A stretch of DNA of 64,000 nucleotides from assembly GCA_015709715.1 (NCBI GenBank), contig CP054184.1, positions 1,597,001 to 1,661,000 on the forward strand. Direction: 5' to 3'. A program made the translations under genes and the position numbers. Below the pieces are notes generated by a model. The model had not been told where the DNA came from, searched no databases, and was given only the letters and a program-made list of their open reading frames with translations. This DNA is from Nitrospira sp. Its GTDB lineage: Bacteria > Nitrospirota > Nitrospiria > Nitrospirales > Nitrospiraceae. Each line of letters starts with the position of its first letter. Positions within the stretch are counted from its first letter, which is position 1. This document shows positions 42,615-51,359 of the stretch, one piece after another.

Positions 42615-43157
42615 TCAATTCTGACTGGAGCTGATGCGGAGATAGCCGCGCGAGAGGTAATGCAGGCCGGAGAGTAGGGTCACTCCGCCCATGAGATAGA
42701 GAAGCGGATCCAAGGATGCCAAGTCATACTTGCGTGAAGCGAAGAACACGACGGCAACCAGGGTCGTCAGTTGCACCAGCGTCGTGCCTTTCCCAAGTAC
42801 CGTCGGTGAGATGTCCACCTGTGTATTGGTGAAATGGGCGACCGCCGCGCCCAACATCAGCATCAAGTCACGACTGGCCACCAAGATCGTCACCCAGAGC
42901 GGCACCAAGTGCATCACAGACAGGGTAATGAAGCCGGTTGTGAGCATGAGTTTGTCGGCCAAGGGATCCAGCACCTCACCGAGTTTGGTGCGTTGATTGG
43001 CCACGCGCGCGATCGTCCCGTCCAGGGCGTCGGTCAGGCCGGCGATAAAGAGAGTGGCGAGGGCATAGTCGAATTGTTCATAGTTGAGGAGCCCCACGTA
43101 CACCGGGATCAGGAGGATGCGGAGGATGGTCAAACTGTTGGGGACATTCATGTTCAT
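42615..43157 (-). CDS. pgsA: CDP-diacylglycerol-glycerol-3-phosphate 3-phosphatidyltransferase
   Basis: About 180 aa, membrane phosphatidylglycerophosphate synthase. The CDP-alcohol phosphotransferase motif is complete: D-A-L-D-G-T-I-A-R ... G-E-V-L-D-P-L-A-D-K (about residues 44-70). There are four to five helices. The N-terminus NVPNSLTILRILLIPVYV is typical of PgsA. The start is ATG 43157 or 43151; neither has a strong ribosome binding site. It has its own promoter. Other CDP-alcohol transferases are possible but less likely. Confidence 0.87.
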   Translation of the reverse strand: MNMNVPNSLTILRILLIPVYVGLLNYEQFDYALATLFIAGLTDALDGTIARVANQRTKLGEVLDPLADKLMLTTGFITLSVMHLVPLWVTILVASRDLMLMLGAAVAHFTNTQVDISPTVLGKGTTLVQLTTLVAVVFFASRKYDLASLDPLLYLMGGVTLLSGLHYLSRGYLRISSSQN

Positions 43158-43218
43158 CAGAATCGATGGCGCCGGAGGTCCTCGCCGCTCACGCCCGTCG
43201 CTGAGGCAAGAAGCGCGC

Positions 43219-43247
43219 ATCATAGAAAGCACCGCCCCCCTTGTCAA
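43219..43247 (-). promoter_or_regulatory. promoter of pgsA
   Basis: Minus-strand TTGACA (43247-43242), a 17-nt spacer and TATGAT (43224-43219), close to consensus. It lies back to back with the plus-strand promoter at 43254. Confidence 0.65.
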
Positions 43248-43253
43248 CGACGG

Positions 43254-43282
43254 TTGCACTCCGGTAGACAGCTCCCTATAAT
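43254..43282 (+). promoter_or_regulatory. promoter of the small gene at 43331
   Basis: TTGCAC at 43254-43259, a 17-nt spacer and a perfect TATAAT at 43277-43282. The transcript would start near 43289, about 42 nt before the gene. Confidence 0.65.
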
Positions 43283-43330
43283 CTGCCTCCTTGATAGGGT
43301 ACCAACAGGACTTGACCGACGGAGGATCGT

Positions 43331-43651
43331 ATGAGTGCGCTGCCCCTCCTTTTTAGAAAAGAGGGTTTGGTTGAACGCCATCAAATCGAAGGCATCGATC
43401 CGAGCGATCGCTACTTCAATCGGGCGATCCAGGTAAGCCGGGTGTCTTCCGGTTATACAGGGAAGGTGATGTACGAGGCCTTGGTCGTCGAGGGAACCGT
43501 GCATCCCACCATCGGCGCTGCGGTGAAATCAGTCGTTGAGAAACTGCAAGGCCTGGGATTCGTCCGGATGCGCACGCGCCCGAACTTCAAGGGCGCCCGC
43601 TATCTGGCCGAAAAAGAGACCTGGACCGACTACCCCGACCAGTCTTCCTAA
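43331..43651 (+). CDS. small protein of unknown function, 106 aa
   Basis: A clear gene: consensus promoter, GGAGGA ribosome binding site 7 nt before the ATG. The sequence is basic and soluble with an alpha/beta look: a predicted strand pair around GYTGKVMYEALVVEGTVHP, then a helix TIGAAVKSVVEKLQGLGF and a strand with basic residues FVRMRTRPNFKGARYL. The pattern would suit a small nucleic-acid- or protein-binding fold, but I do not recognise a family. Its stop overlaps the stop of the convergent hydrolase gene by 3 nt. Confidence 0.72.
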   Translation: MSALPLLFRKEGLVERHQIEGIDPSDRYFNRAIQVSRVSSGYTGKVMYEALVVEGTVHPTIGAAVKSVVEKLQGLGFVRMRTRPNFKGARYLAEKETWTDYPDQSS

Positions 43652-44778
43652 CGCCCCACGCATTCCTGATAAACCAAATCGTGAATCTTCGGGCGAAATG
43701 CGCGGATGCTTTCGTTTCGCCTCGTCGGGTGCACACGGTTCGAAAGCAGGACCACTTCCAGTTCCTGGATGGGATCGATCCAAATCGACGTGCCGGTATA
43801 TCCGAGATGGCCGAACGAGTCGGAAGAAAAGAGGGCTCCGGCCGAGGACGACCCCGATGGGGTGTCCCAGCCCAATGCCCAACTGGAACCGAGAGTGACC
43901 TGCTGCCGCTGGGTGAAGACTCGTACCCACTTCGGATCCAACCAGGTCCCATGACCGCGGTAACCATCCATCCAAGCCTGCACAATCGCCAAGACTGACC
44001 GAGCAGTTCCGAATAGTCCCGCATGCCCTGCGACACCGCCCAACGCAAAGGCATTTTCATCGTGCACTTCCCCGCAGAGGGTGCGCCCGCGCCAGGCGTC
44101 CACCTCGGTTGCGGCGATCCTCCGCGGCGGCCCTGACGATGGCTTGTCGAGCACAGCGCTCCCTCGAGGCAGATAACTCAACGCTTCGGCATGGAACGGT
44201 TCAAAGATCTGTTCCTGACACCAACGGTCTAGCGGTTGCCTCGTCACCCGCTCCACCGCCAACCCCAACAGGATGAACCCGAGGTCGCTATACAAGCTGC
44301 GTGTCGTCGGCTCGTAGATAAGCTCTTCAGCCCCGATGTACCCGAGCACAGCTTGCCGTGCCGCAGCGGTTCCGATGAGCCCAGGGTGCGTGCTTTCTGC
44401 CTCTGCGATCCGTTCGAAATAGGGGCGCCAGCCGGGAAGACCCGAACTATGTGTGAGCAACTGGCGGATCGTCGCCGAACCGCAAGGGCGGCCGACGAGT
44501 TCAGGAAGAATCTTCTGAATAGGGTCCCCGAGCGCAACCTCTCCCCGCTGCACAAGGAGCAGCAACGCCGTCGTCGTGGCAAGCACCTTGGTGAGCGACG
44601 CCAGGTCATACCAGGTCTCCGTCGTCACCGGCTCGCCGAGCGGTTGCACGAATAACCGGCCTACCGCCGCTTCATAGACTAATCGGCCGCGCAGCCGAAC
44701 CGCCAAGACCGCACCAGGGAAGGTGCCGTCATCGACGGCTCCTTGTAGGGCCGCGTGAATCACATCGGAATGTGTCAT
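43648..44778 (-). CDS. serine hydrolase of the beta-lactamase / class C PBP family
   Basis: 376 aa. The nucleophile motif S-L-T-K is in YDLASLTKVLATTTALLLL near 60, a Tyr-Ser-Asp stands where the Y-x-N motif is expected (TRSLYSDLGFILLGL), and a late G-Y-T-G-T replaces the K-T-G box. No signal peptide is visible from ATG 44778. Such enzymes include esterases, D-aminopeptidases and peptidoglycan-related hydrolases, so beta-lactam resistance is not implied. The location next to the dcw cluster fits a cell-wall role, but this is inference. Confidence 0.83.
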   Translation of the reverse strand: MTHSDVIHAALQGAVDDGTFPGAVLAVRLRGRLVYEAAVGRLFVQPLGEPVTTETWYDLASLTKVLATTTALLLLVQRGEVALGDPIQKILPELVGRPCGSATIRQLLTHSSGLPGWRPYFERIAEAESTHPGLIGTAAARQAVLGYIGAEELIYEPTTRSLYSDLGFILLGLAVERVTRQPLDRWCQEQIFEPFHAEALSYLPRGSAVLDKPSSGPPRRIAATEVDAWRGRTLCGEVHDENAFALGGVAGHAGLFGTARSVLAIVQAWMDGYRGHGTWLDPKWVRVFTQRQQVTLGSSWALGWDTPSGSSSAGALFSSDSFGHLGYTGTSIWIDPIQELEVVLLSNRVHPTRRNESIRAFRPKIHDLVYQECVGR

Positions 44779-44863
44779 GAGGAGTGGTCGACGTGGTACT
44801 GGTGCCCTGTGACCGGTCACCACGGCGAAAGGACAGACGCGCGAGGACAGCGACGAGAAACAG

Positions 44864-45376
44864 TCAACGGGTGGAACTGGACTCGCCGGCCAATTTCCCC
44901 TCGATCGCCGTCGAGTCCGGTTGATACGCCTCGCTCTCTTCCACCTCCAGCATCCGCTCGAAGGAACGCAAGGTCGCGCGGAAACGTTCCACCAGCATCA
45001 GCCGTTGCTTCTGCAGATCGGCCAAGCCCCGCTGCATGTCGGACAAACTCACGCGCGCCTGCCGAACAATCTCACTGGCCTTCAGCTCCGCTTCCTTCAC
45101 GATCAACTCGGACTCTCGTTGCGCAGAACGCTTCACCTCTTCCGCCAACGATTGCGCCGACACCAGCGTACTCGACAGCGTGGCTTCGGTGCGCCGCAAG
45201 TCCGCGACCTGCTGTTCGGTGGCGGTCACCTTGTCCCGCAGCATACTGTTCTCGCGATTCAAATTTTCCACCGTCAAGGCCAGTTCTTCCAGAAACCGAT
45301 TGACCTCATCACGGTCATAGCCGCGGAACTTGACCTGAAAGGACATCTGCTGAATATCGATGGGGGTGATTTTCAT
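44864..45376 (-). CDS. divIVA: DivIVA-domain protein
   Basis: 170 aa. The N-terminal ITPIDIQQMSFQVKFRGYDRDEVNRFLEEL is the DivIVA lipid-binding start. A long coiled coil follows to about residue 145 (VENLNRENSMLRDKVTATEQQ, AQSLAEEVKRSAQRESELIVKEAE), with a short acidic tail. DivIVA proteins mark negatively curved membrane at poles or septa in Gram-positive bacteria. Here it sits at the end of the dcw-yggS-proC-yggT run, the same order as in many Firmicutes. Confidence 0.85.
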   Translation of the reverse strand: MKITPIDIQQMSFQVKFRGYDRDEVNRFLEELALTVENLNRENSMLRDKVTATEQQVADLRRTEATLSSTLVSAQSLAEEVKRSAQRESELIVKEAELKASEIVRQARVSLSDMQRGLADLQKQRLMLVERFRATLRSFERMLEVEESEAYQPDSTAIEGKLAGESSSTR

Positions 45377-45397
45377 GCGACACCTCTTCCCCGAGGG

Positions 45398-45694
45398 TTA
45401 ATGCATGCGCACGGCGATATCCCGTAGGGATTGAACCACGGCATACTGCAGAAAGACAAGGATCAGAATCGCGATCATCGGCGACAGGTCGATCCCCATC
45501 CGCCACCCCAACAGCCGGCGAATCGGAGACAAGACCGGCTCGGTCGCGCGTTCCAGAAACTGGACGATCGGATTCCAGGGGTCCGGGTTCACCCAGGAAA
45601 TCAAGGCGCGTGCGATGATGACCCACATATAGAGCCACAGCACCGTATCCAAGACCGTCGCCACCCCCTGCAACACATTGCCCATCACAAACAT
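45398..45694 (-). CDS. yggT: YggT family membrane protein
   Basis: 98 aa, two hydrophobic segments (VLDTVLWLYMWVIIARALISW and MIAILILVFLQYAVVQSL) around the conserved NPDPWNPIVQFLERATEPVLSPIRRLL loop. Family members are linked to osmotic stress and division but not understood in detail. The start overlaps the proC end by 10 nt. Confidence 0.9.
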   Translation of the reverse strand: MFVMGNVLQGVATVLDTVLWLYMWVIIARALISWVNPDPWNPIVQFLERATEPVLSPIRRLLGWRMGIDLSPMIAILILVFLQYAVVQSLRDIAVRMH

Positions 45695-46500
45695 GAGCGT
45701 CCCAACTCCTGTGATCGGTTCGTCGCCGCCTCAACCGCGGCCATCAAACATCCCCGCAAGCCCCCCGCCTCCAACGCATGCAACCCGGCTATCGTCGTGC
45801 CGCCCGGCGAGGCCACCTGATCCTTCAAACAGGCCGGGTGCTCCCCTCGATCCAACAACATGCGCGCCGCCCCCAATACGGTTTGGGCGGCAAGCAGTTG
45901 CGCTGTTGCCCGAGGCAGTCCCATCTTGACACCTCCGTCCGCCAAGGCCTCGATGGCGACGAATACATAGGCCGGCCCGCTTCCGCTCAGACCGGTCACG
46001 GCATCCATCAACCGCTCCTCCACCGAAACCACCGCTCCCACGGCCTCAAAGAGAGTCCGCGCAGCCGTCACATCCTCGGCTTGAAGATCGGCTGAATAGG
46101 CCAAGGCCGTCACACCAGCACGGACCAAGGCCGGCGTATTCGGCATGGCCCGCACGATGCCTCGCGCATCCGCAGCCCGCTCGCGAATCCAGGCGGTCGT
46201 CACACCGGCCGCAATCGACACGACCAGCTTTCCGCTAAGCTCGTTACCCACCCCACCAAGGACCGCAGGCATCGCCTGCGGTTTGACGGCGAGCACCACC
46301 AGATCCGCGTCGCTCACGGCAGATCGGTTGTCGTCGAGGGCCTTGATTCCAAACCGCGCGGCCAGCCGATCGCGACGTGCCGCCACAGGATCCGTCGCCG
46401 TCAGCATAACGGCCTCCGCTCCACCCGCCGCCAACAGACCACCGATCAGTGCTTCGGCCATCTGTCCTCCGCCTAGGAACACCACCCGCTTCGGCAACAT
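45685..46500 (-). CDS. proC: pyrroline-5-carboxylate reductase
   Basis: 271 aa, last step of proline synthesis. The Rossmann start VVFLGGGQMAEALIGGLL, the VVLAVKPQAMPAVL and RAMPNTPALVRAGVTAL segments, and the C-terminal VASPGGTTIAGLHALEAGGLRGCLMAAVEAA signature are clear. ATG 46500 gives the normal N-terminus. It lies 4 nt after the yggS stop, a classic pairing. Confidence 0.94.
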   Translation of the reverse strand: MLPKRVVFLGGGQMAEALIGGLLAAGGAEAVMLTATDPVAARRDRLAARFGIKALDDNRSAVSDADLVVLAVKPQAMPAVLGGVGNELSGKLVVSIAAGVTTAWIRERAADARGIVRAMPNTPALVRAGVTALAYSADLQAEDVTAARTLFEAVGAVVSVEERLMDAVTGLSGSGPAYVFVAIEALADGGVKMGLPRATAQLLAAQTVLGAARMLLDRGEHPACLKDQVASPGGTTIAGLHALEAGGLRGCLMAAVEAATNRSQELGRSCL

Positions 46501-46504
46501 CACC

Positions 46505-47230
46505 CTAGGTTCCCCGTTCTCCGAATATCGCCGTTCCGATCCTGACGTATGTGGCGCCCTCTTCGATCGCCACCGGGTAATCATGCGACATCCCCATCGA
46601 CAGGTCCTGCATATTAATGTTCGGCAAGCCTGGCGCTGTCAATGACTGCGATAACTCCCGCAGCCGGCGAAAATACGGTCGGGCCTCTTCGGCCGTCGCG
46701 GTAGGAGGCGGAATGGCCATCAACCCTCGAATCTCCAAATGCTCCAGGCCGCTCAAGGCCTTCAACGAAGCAATCAAGGCAACGGGATCGAATCCACCCT
46801 TGCTGGCCTCTCCGCCGAGGTTCACTTCCAGAAGCACCCGTTGTCGCAGGCCCGCATCACCCGCCCGGCGATTGATTTCTTCCGCCAACTCCAGGCTATC
46901 GACCGATTGGATCGTGTCGAAACGGCCGACCACTGACTTGACTTTGCGACGCTGCAAGGTGCCGATAAAATGCCAGCACACGCCCGGCCTCCCGAGCGCC
47001 TCGATTTTTGGCAGGGCCTCCTGAAGGCGATTTTCTCCCAGATGCCGCACTCCAGCGTCGACCGCTTCACGCACTCGTTCCACGGACACAGTTTTGGTAG
47101 CCGCCATCAATCGAATGCTGTCGGGTGAGCGGCCGGCCCGAGCCGCGGCACGACGAATCTCCTCCAGCACGGCCCGTACGCGAACCACTATGGTGTCGCT
47201 ATTGTCATCCATCCCGGCAACGGGGGTCAC
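46505..47230 (-). CDS. yggS: YggS family PLP-binding homeostasis protein
   Basis: 241 aa TIM-barrel protein with PLP-Lys in LMAATKTVSVERV near residue 47. HLGENRLQEALPKIEAL, WHFIGTLQRRKVK and the end DLSMGMSHDYPVAIEEGATYVRIGTAIFG are typical. It buffers PLP and affects amino-acid pools. GTG 47230 overlaps the preceding stop (GTGA); ATG 47212 is an alternative. Confidence 0.92.
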   Translation of the reverse strand: MTPVAGMDDNSDTIVVRVRAVLEEIRRAAARAGRSPDSIRLMAATKTVSVERVREAVDAGVRHLGENRLQEALPKIEALGRPGVCWHFIGTLQRRKVKSVVGRFDTIQSVDSLELAEEINRRAGDAGLRQRVLLEVNLGGEASKGGFDPVALIASLKALSGLEHLEIRGLMAIPPPTATAEEARPYFRRLRELSQSLTAPGLPNINMQDLSMGMSHDYPVAIEEGATYVRIGTAIFGERGT

Positions 47231-47964
47231 CGCCCAGGCACAAGCGCAATGCCGCTGACCATGGTATCCCTCACCACGCCCTCGCGGCGATAACTAAAAA
47301 ACAAGTCGGGATGGCAAATGGTGCACGCATTGACCGTCGCGATTCGCTCCTCCACCAGGCCGTGCGCTAAGGCTTGCCGACGCACGAAGGCCCGCAGGTC
47401 GAGATGGGCCTTCTCGGTCCCCACCGGTGTGACAACCGACCGCCAGTCAGAAAACACCTCCCGGAGCCTGGCCAGCACCGGAGCATCCACCTCGTAACAG
47501 CAGGAACCGGCGGACGGGCCGATCGCCATGCGAATGTGCTCGGGCGTGGCACCGAAACGTTCCACCAACAACGCGACAGTCCGAGGCACGATGCCGGCCA
47601 TCGCGCCGCGCCAGCCGGCATGCACCGCCGCCACGACCCGCCGCGCCGGATCATGCAACAACACCGGCACACAGTCGGCTGTCCGGACCGCCACGACCAC
47701 ACCGGGTTGATCGGTCACCAGCGCGTCCCACCCGCCGTCGAAGGACACGCCCTCACCGAGAGGCTGGTCGACCACCAACGCATCCGTGCCGTGCACCTGC
47801 TTGACGGACAACATGACCGTCGCTCCCGCCGGCTGGCGACGCGATCGAATCGGAGAGGGACGACCCGGCATGACGTTCAGAGCCGAACGCCGGGTCCCAA
47901 AGAAATGCTCCACTCCGTCGTCGCCATCGGCAAACGACGGAACCGTGATGACATCGGCCAGCAT
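47227..47964 (-). CDS. laccase-domain (YfiH/PgeF-type) protein
   Basis: 245 aa. The conserved segments are QVHGTDALVVD, VRTADCVPVLLHDP with Cys, AAVHAGWRGAMAGIVP, IGPSAGSCCYEV and NACTICHPDLFFSYRREG. The family acts on peptidoglycan (removal of misplaced L-serine by PgeF in E. coli) and on purine nucleosides in related proteins. Its place after ftsZ suits a wall role. ATG 47964 has GGGGGAG upstream; the frame to 48039 is not used. Confidence 0.87.
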   Translation of the reverse strand: MLADVITVPSFADGDDGVEHFFGTRRSALNVMPGRPSPIRSRRQPAGATVMLSVKQVHGTDALVVDQPLGEGVSFDGGWDALVTDQPGVVVAVRTADCVPVLLHDPARRVVAAVHAGWRGAMAGIVPRTVALLVERFGATPEHIRMAIGPSAGSCCYEVDAPVLARLREVFSDWRSVVTPVGTEKAHLDLRAFVRRQALAHGLVEERIATVNACTICHPDLFFSYRREGVVRDTMVSGIALVPGR

Positions 47965-47999
47965 GGCGCTCCCCCGTTCGATTGGGCTCCAGAGAGACT

Positions 48000-49199
48000 C
48001 TAGTCGGCCTGTTTCCGTAGAAACGTCGGCACGTCCCACTCGTCATCGCCGACCACCGCAACTCGGTCGGTCACATCACGCGACTCACCCATCCGCCGCA
48101 AGAAGGTCGGACGATCGAGGTCCTTTGGCGGGCGATCGGCCCCTACCGCCTGTACGCCTGTCAGCACCTGTTGGGCCGGACGCGCAGCCGCAGCGCGGGC
48201 TGCGGCACGTTCTGGATTGACCGGCCGCACCGCCGACTGCTCCTCTCGCTCAAATCCCGTGGCAATGACCGTCACGATCAGATCGTCGCCGATTTCCGGG
48301 TTGATCACCTGACCGACGATGATGTTGGCTTCCGAATCCGCTGCCCGTTGCACGATCGAAGCAGCTTCCTCTACCTCGTGCAAGGACATGTTCGGACCCC
48401 CGGTAATATTCAGCAGCACGCCGCGCGCGCCTTCCACACTGCCCTCTTCCAGCAACGGACTGCAAATGGCTTTTTGCGCCGCCTCCTGCGCTCGATTGCC
48501 GCCCCGCGCGATGCCCATTCCCATCACCGCTCGTCCCGTATGGGCCATGATGGTGCGCACGTCCGCGAAATCGACGTTCACCAAACCGGTGGTGGTGATC
48601 ACGTCGGCGATGCCTTGAATGGCTTGGCGGAGGACGTCATCCGCCACTTTGAACGCATCCAGCAACGGCGTGGCCTTGTCCACAATCCCCAAGAGCCGCT
48701 GATTCGGAATGATCAGCAGCGTATCGACGTGGCGACCGAGGTCACGAATGCCCTCTTCAGCATGACTCATCCGGCGATGCCCCTCGTACTGAAAGGGCTT
48801 CGTCACCACCGCGACGGTGAGGATCCCCAACTCTCGCGCAATGCTGGCCACGATCGGCGCGGCGCCCGTGCCCGTCCCGCCTCCCATGCCGGCGGTCACG
48901 AACACCATATCGGCTCCCACGAGGCTCTCCCGGATCTGGTCCTTGCTTTCCAGGGCGGCATCCCGGCCCACCTCCGGCTTCGCGCCGGCTCCCAGCCCGC
49001 GTGTCCGCTCCGGCCCGATTTGAATTTTGTAGGCGGCCTGAGAGCGCTCCAGCGCCTGCACGTCCGTATTGGCGGCCACGAAATCGACCCGGCACAAGCC
49101 TCCGGTAATCATCGTATTAACGGCGTTACACCCGGCCCCTCCGACACCGATCACCTTGATCCGAACGGGTGACTGAGGCTCCTCCTGGAATGAAAACAT
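48000..49199 (-). CDS. ftsZ: cell division protein FtsZ
   Basis: 399 aa tubulin-like GTPase forming the Z ring. The GTP-binding motif is [12 protein letters not shown] near 105-116, with [15 protein letters not shown] at 14-28 and the T7 loop [12 protein letters not shown] variable linker follows the core at about residue 318. The end carries [11 protein letters not shown] (389-399), the peptide that contacts FtsA. A second, similar motif, RPTFLRRMG, occurs about 26 residues earlier. It lies 54 nt after ftsA. Confidence 0.96.
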   Translation of the reverse strand: MFSFQEEPQSPVRIKVIGVGGAGCNAVNTMITGGLCRVDFVAANTDVQALERSQAAYKIQIGPERTRGLGAGAKPEVGRDAALESKDQIRESLVGADMVFVTAGMGGGTGTGAAPIVASIARELGILTVAVVTKPFQYEGHRRMSHAEEGIRDLGRHVDTLLIIPNQRLLGIVDKATPLLDAFKVADDVLRQAIQGIADVITTTGLVNVDFADVRTIMAHTGRAVMGMGIARGGNRAQEAAQKAICSPLLEEGSVEGARGVLLNITGGPNMSLHEVEEAASIVQRAADSEANIIVGQVINPEIGDDLIVTVIATGFEREEQSAVRPVNPERAAARAAAARPAQQVLTGVQAVGADRPPKDLDRPTFLRRMGESRDVTDRVAVVGDDEWDVPTFLRKQAD

Positions 49200-49253
49200 C
49201 GTGGCACCTCCCTTGCCGATGGTGCGGACGCGGCCTGATGCCGCCCGCGAACG

Positions 49254-50498
49254 TTAGAAGAACTCGAACATCCACGATCGCATGCGATCGAACACTTTTC
49301 CCAACCCCTTGCCGTGCCGCATCCCGGCGGCTTCCAGATTGTCGATGTGTTGGCGGGCATGGAGGAGCAGACCGACGCCCGTGGCATGCATGGGATTGCT
49401 CACGATGTCGCGCAGGCCGCCGATGCCCGTCGGCACCCCGCGCCTAGCCGGCAGATTGAGCCCCTTTTCCGCCGCATCCGGCATTCCGTCCAACAGGGAC
49501 GTGCCGCCTGTGATCACCACGCCCGCACCCAACATGCCTTCGTATCCGGCCCGGACGATTTCCCGCTTCACCAGGTCGAACATTTCCTCCACGCGCGGCT
49601 CCAGGATCTCCGCGATGTCGCGCCGCGTAAACTGGCGCGGCGGCCGATCACCGACCGACGGCACCTCCACGGTTTGATGGCCATGCACCAAGTCGGTGCG
49701 CGCAATGCCATGTTGCACCTTGATCTTTTCCGCGTCCGTCTGCGAAGTCAGCAAGCCGATCGCCAAATCCTTGGTCAGATTTTGCCCGCCGATGGGGAGC
49801 ACCGCCGTATGTCGGATGCTGCCGTCCAAGAAGATCGCCAGATCGGTCGTGCCTCCGCCGAGGTCGACCATCGCCACCCCCAGTTCGCGCTCCTCCGCGC
49901 TGAGGACAGCCTCGCTCGACGCCAGCGGCTGGAGGATGATATCCACTACATCGAGGCCCGCGCGGTTCACGCTTTTGATGATGTTCTGCGCCGAGGTGAC
50001 GGCCCCGGTGATGACATGCACATTCACTTCCAAGCGGTTACCCGACATGCCCAGGGGTTCGCGGACCCCTTCCTGGTCGTCGACCATAAACTCGCGCGGC
50101 AGGACGTGCAGGATGCGGCGTTCGTGCGGGATCACCGCCAGGGTTCTGGCGCTCTCGATGGCCCGGCTGATGTCGTCCCGCGTCACTTCCTGTTTCTTCA
50201 GCGCCACCACGCCTTTCAAGTTCTCGCCGGAGATGTGGCTGCCGGCAATGCCAGTGTAGACCGAATTGATCTGCACCGCCGCCATCAACTCCGCCTCCTC
50301 GACCGCCTTCTTAATGGACTCGACCGTACTCTCGATATTGACCACGACGCCTTTGCGCAGTCCCCGAGATGGGCAGGAGCCGACGCCGATGATATTGAGG
50401 GGCCCTTCATCCGGCACTTCGGCAACGATCGCGCAAATCTTCGTCGTCCCGATATCCAGTCCCACCAGAATATGATCCCGCTTCGACACTCGGCTCAC
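49254..50498 (-). CDS. ftsA: cell division protein FtsA
   Basis: 414 aa actin-like ATPase that tethers FtsZ to the membrane. Phosphate 1 motif LVGLDIGTTKICAIVAE, the 1C domain GVREPLGMSGNRLEV, phosphate 2 VDLGGGTTDLAIF and adenosine motif VVITGGTSLLDGM are present. The C-terminus VFDRMRSWMFEFF is the amphipathic membrane helix. The GTG start overlaps the ftsQ stop (GTGA). Confidence 0.95.
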   Translation of the reverse strand: MSRVSKRDHILVGLDIGTTKICAIVAEVPDEGPLNIIGVGSCPSRGLRKGVVVNIESTVESIKKAVEEAELMAAVQINSVYTGIAGSHISGENLKGVVALKKQEVTRDDISRAIESARTLAVIPHERRILHVLPREFMVDDQEGVREPLGMSGNRLEVNVHVITGAVTSAQNIIKSVNRAGLDVVDIILQPLASSEAVLSAEERELGVAMVDLGGGTTDLAIFLDGSIRHTAVLPIGGQNLTKDLAIGLLTSQTDAEKIKVQHGIARTDLVHGHQTVEVPSVGDRPPRQFTRRDIAEILEPRVEEMFDLVKREIVRAGYEGMLGAGVVITGGTSLLDGMPDAAEKGLNLPARRGVPTGIGGLRDIVSNPMHATGVGLLLHARQHIDNLEAAGMRHGKGLGKVFDRMRSWMFEFF

Positions 50499-51358
50499 CC
50501 CCTTCCCCGGACGATGACGCGGTCGGCAAAGCGGAGATCGATCTCACTCGCCCTCGCGCCCTCGCCGTCAAAGGCCACGTCACGCAATGCGGGCCGCATT
50601 TTCAAGAACCGGCTCCATTGCTGATCCATTGATGCCTCACTGAGCTGAAACGTCACGCCCTGAACCGATACGACCAAGTTATGTAGATTGCTCACATTGA
50701 TGTCCGGCCGCCCCCCGGTCGTTTGGCCGACCATCTTGGCGAGGGCCGCCCCCACCTTGACCGCCCGGCGCTCCTCCGAGCGGCCCTGCGCCAGCCCCTT
50801 GCCGTCGACGCCGGAGAGAATCGGCAGGTTGGGATCGTCAGTCGAGCCCAGATGCGCCAACAGATACCCCTCTGCATCCGCAAGCAGATTCTCCGGCAGG
50901 GTCCGGACCACCACCGCAGGAGTCCGCTCGACGACCTCGATATGAATTTCGTGCAGGGGCTTCAGTGACACGGTGGCATCCTTGATCCACGGGTGGCCCT
51001 TCAGTCGCTCGGCAAGCCATGTGGGATTGATGGAATACAACGCCGTATCCGCCCTCAGGGCCAGACGGCTCAGCACTTCCTTCCGGTTCACATGCTGCAA
51101 GCCGCTGACGGTGACGGAGCGCACCAAAAACCATTCCCTGGTCAAGGGGCCGATTTCGCGAGCCAGGACAAAGAGCCCCGAGCAGCCGCCTACCAACACA
51201 GTCACCGTCGCGAGCACACGCAGCGAGATCAGCAGTCCTCGGCCGACCCGCGACCAATAACTCCCCTTGTTTACCGAATCGGCCGAGAAGGACTCCGCCC
51301 GCGAGTTGGCCCGGGGATTGATGGAGTCGCGTCGTCTTGTACGCCAGCGCAGGCCCAT
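50495..51358 (-). CDS. ftsQ: cell division protein FtsQ
   Basis: 287 aa bitopic membrane protein. A basic cytoplasmic start of about 38 residues, one membrane helix (about 43-68, LISLRVLATVTVLVGGCSGLFVL), a POTRA domain (about 77-150: VRSVTVSGLQHVNRKEVLSRL, LKGHPWIKDATVSL) and the FtsQ beta domain to the end. It links early and late division proteins. It ends 1 nt from ftsA coupling and begins 1 nt after ddl. Confidence 0.9.
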   Translation of the reverse strand: MGLRWRTRRRDSINPRANSRAESFSADSVNKGSYWSRVGRGLLISLRVLATVTVLVGGCSGLFVLAREIGPLTREWFLVRSVTVSGLQHVNRKEVLSRLALRADTALYSINPTWLAERLKGHPWIKDATVSLKPLHEIHIEVVERTPAVVVRTLPENLLADAEGYLLAHLGSTDDPNLPILSGVDGKGLAQGRSEERRAVKVGAALAKMVGQTTGGRPDINVSNLHNLVVSVQGVTFQLSEASMDQQWSRFLKMRPALRDVAFDGEGARASEIDLRFADRVIVRGRG

Positions 51359-51359
51359 G

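Noticed and set aside
43648..44778. Antibiotic-resistance beta-lactamase
   Set aside because: The fold family fits, but the KTG box is replaced, no signal peptide is seen and many relatives are esterases or peptidases.
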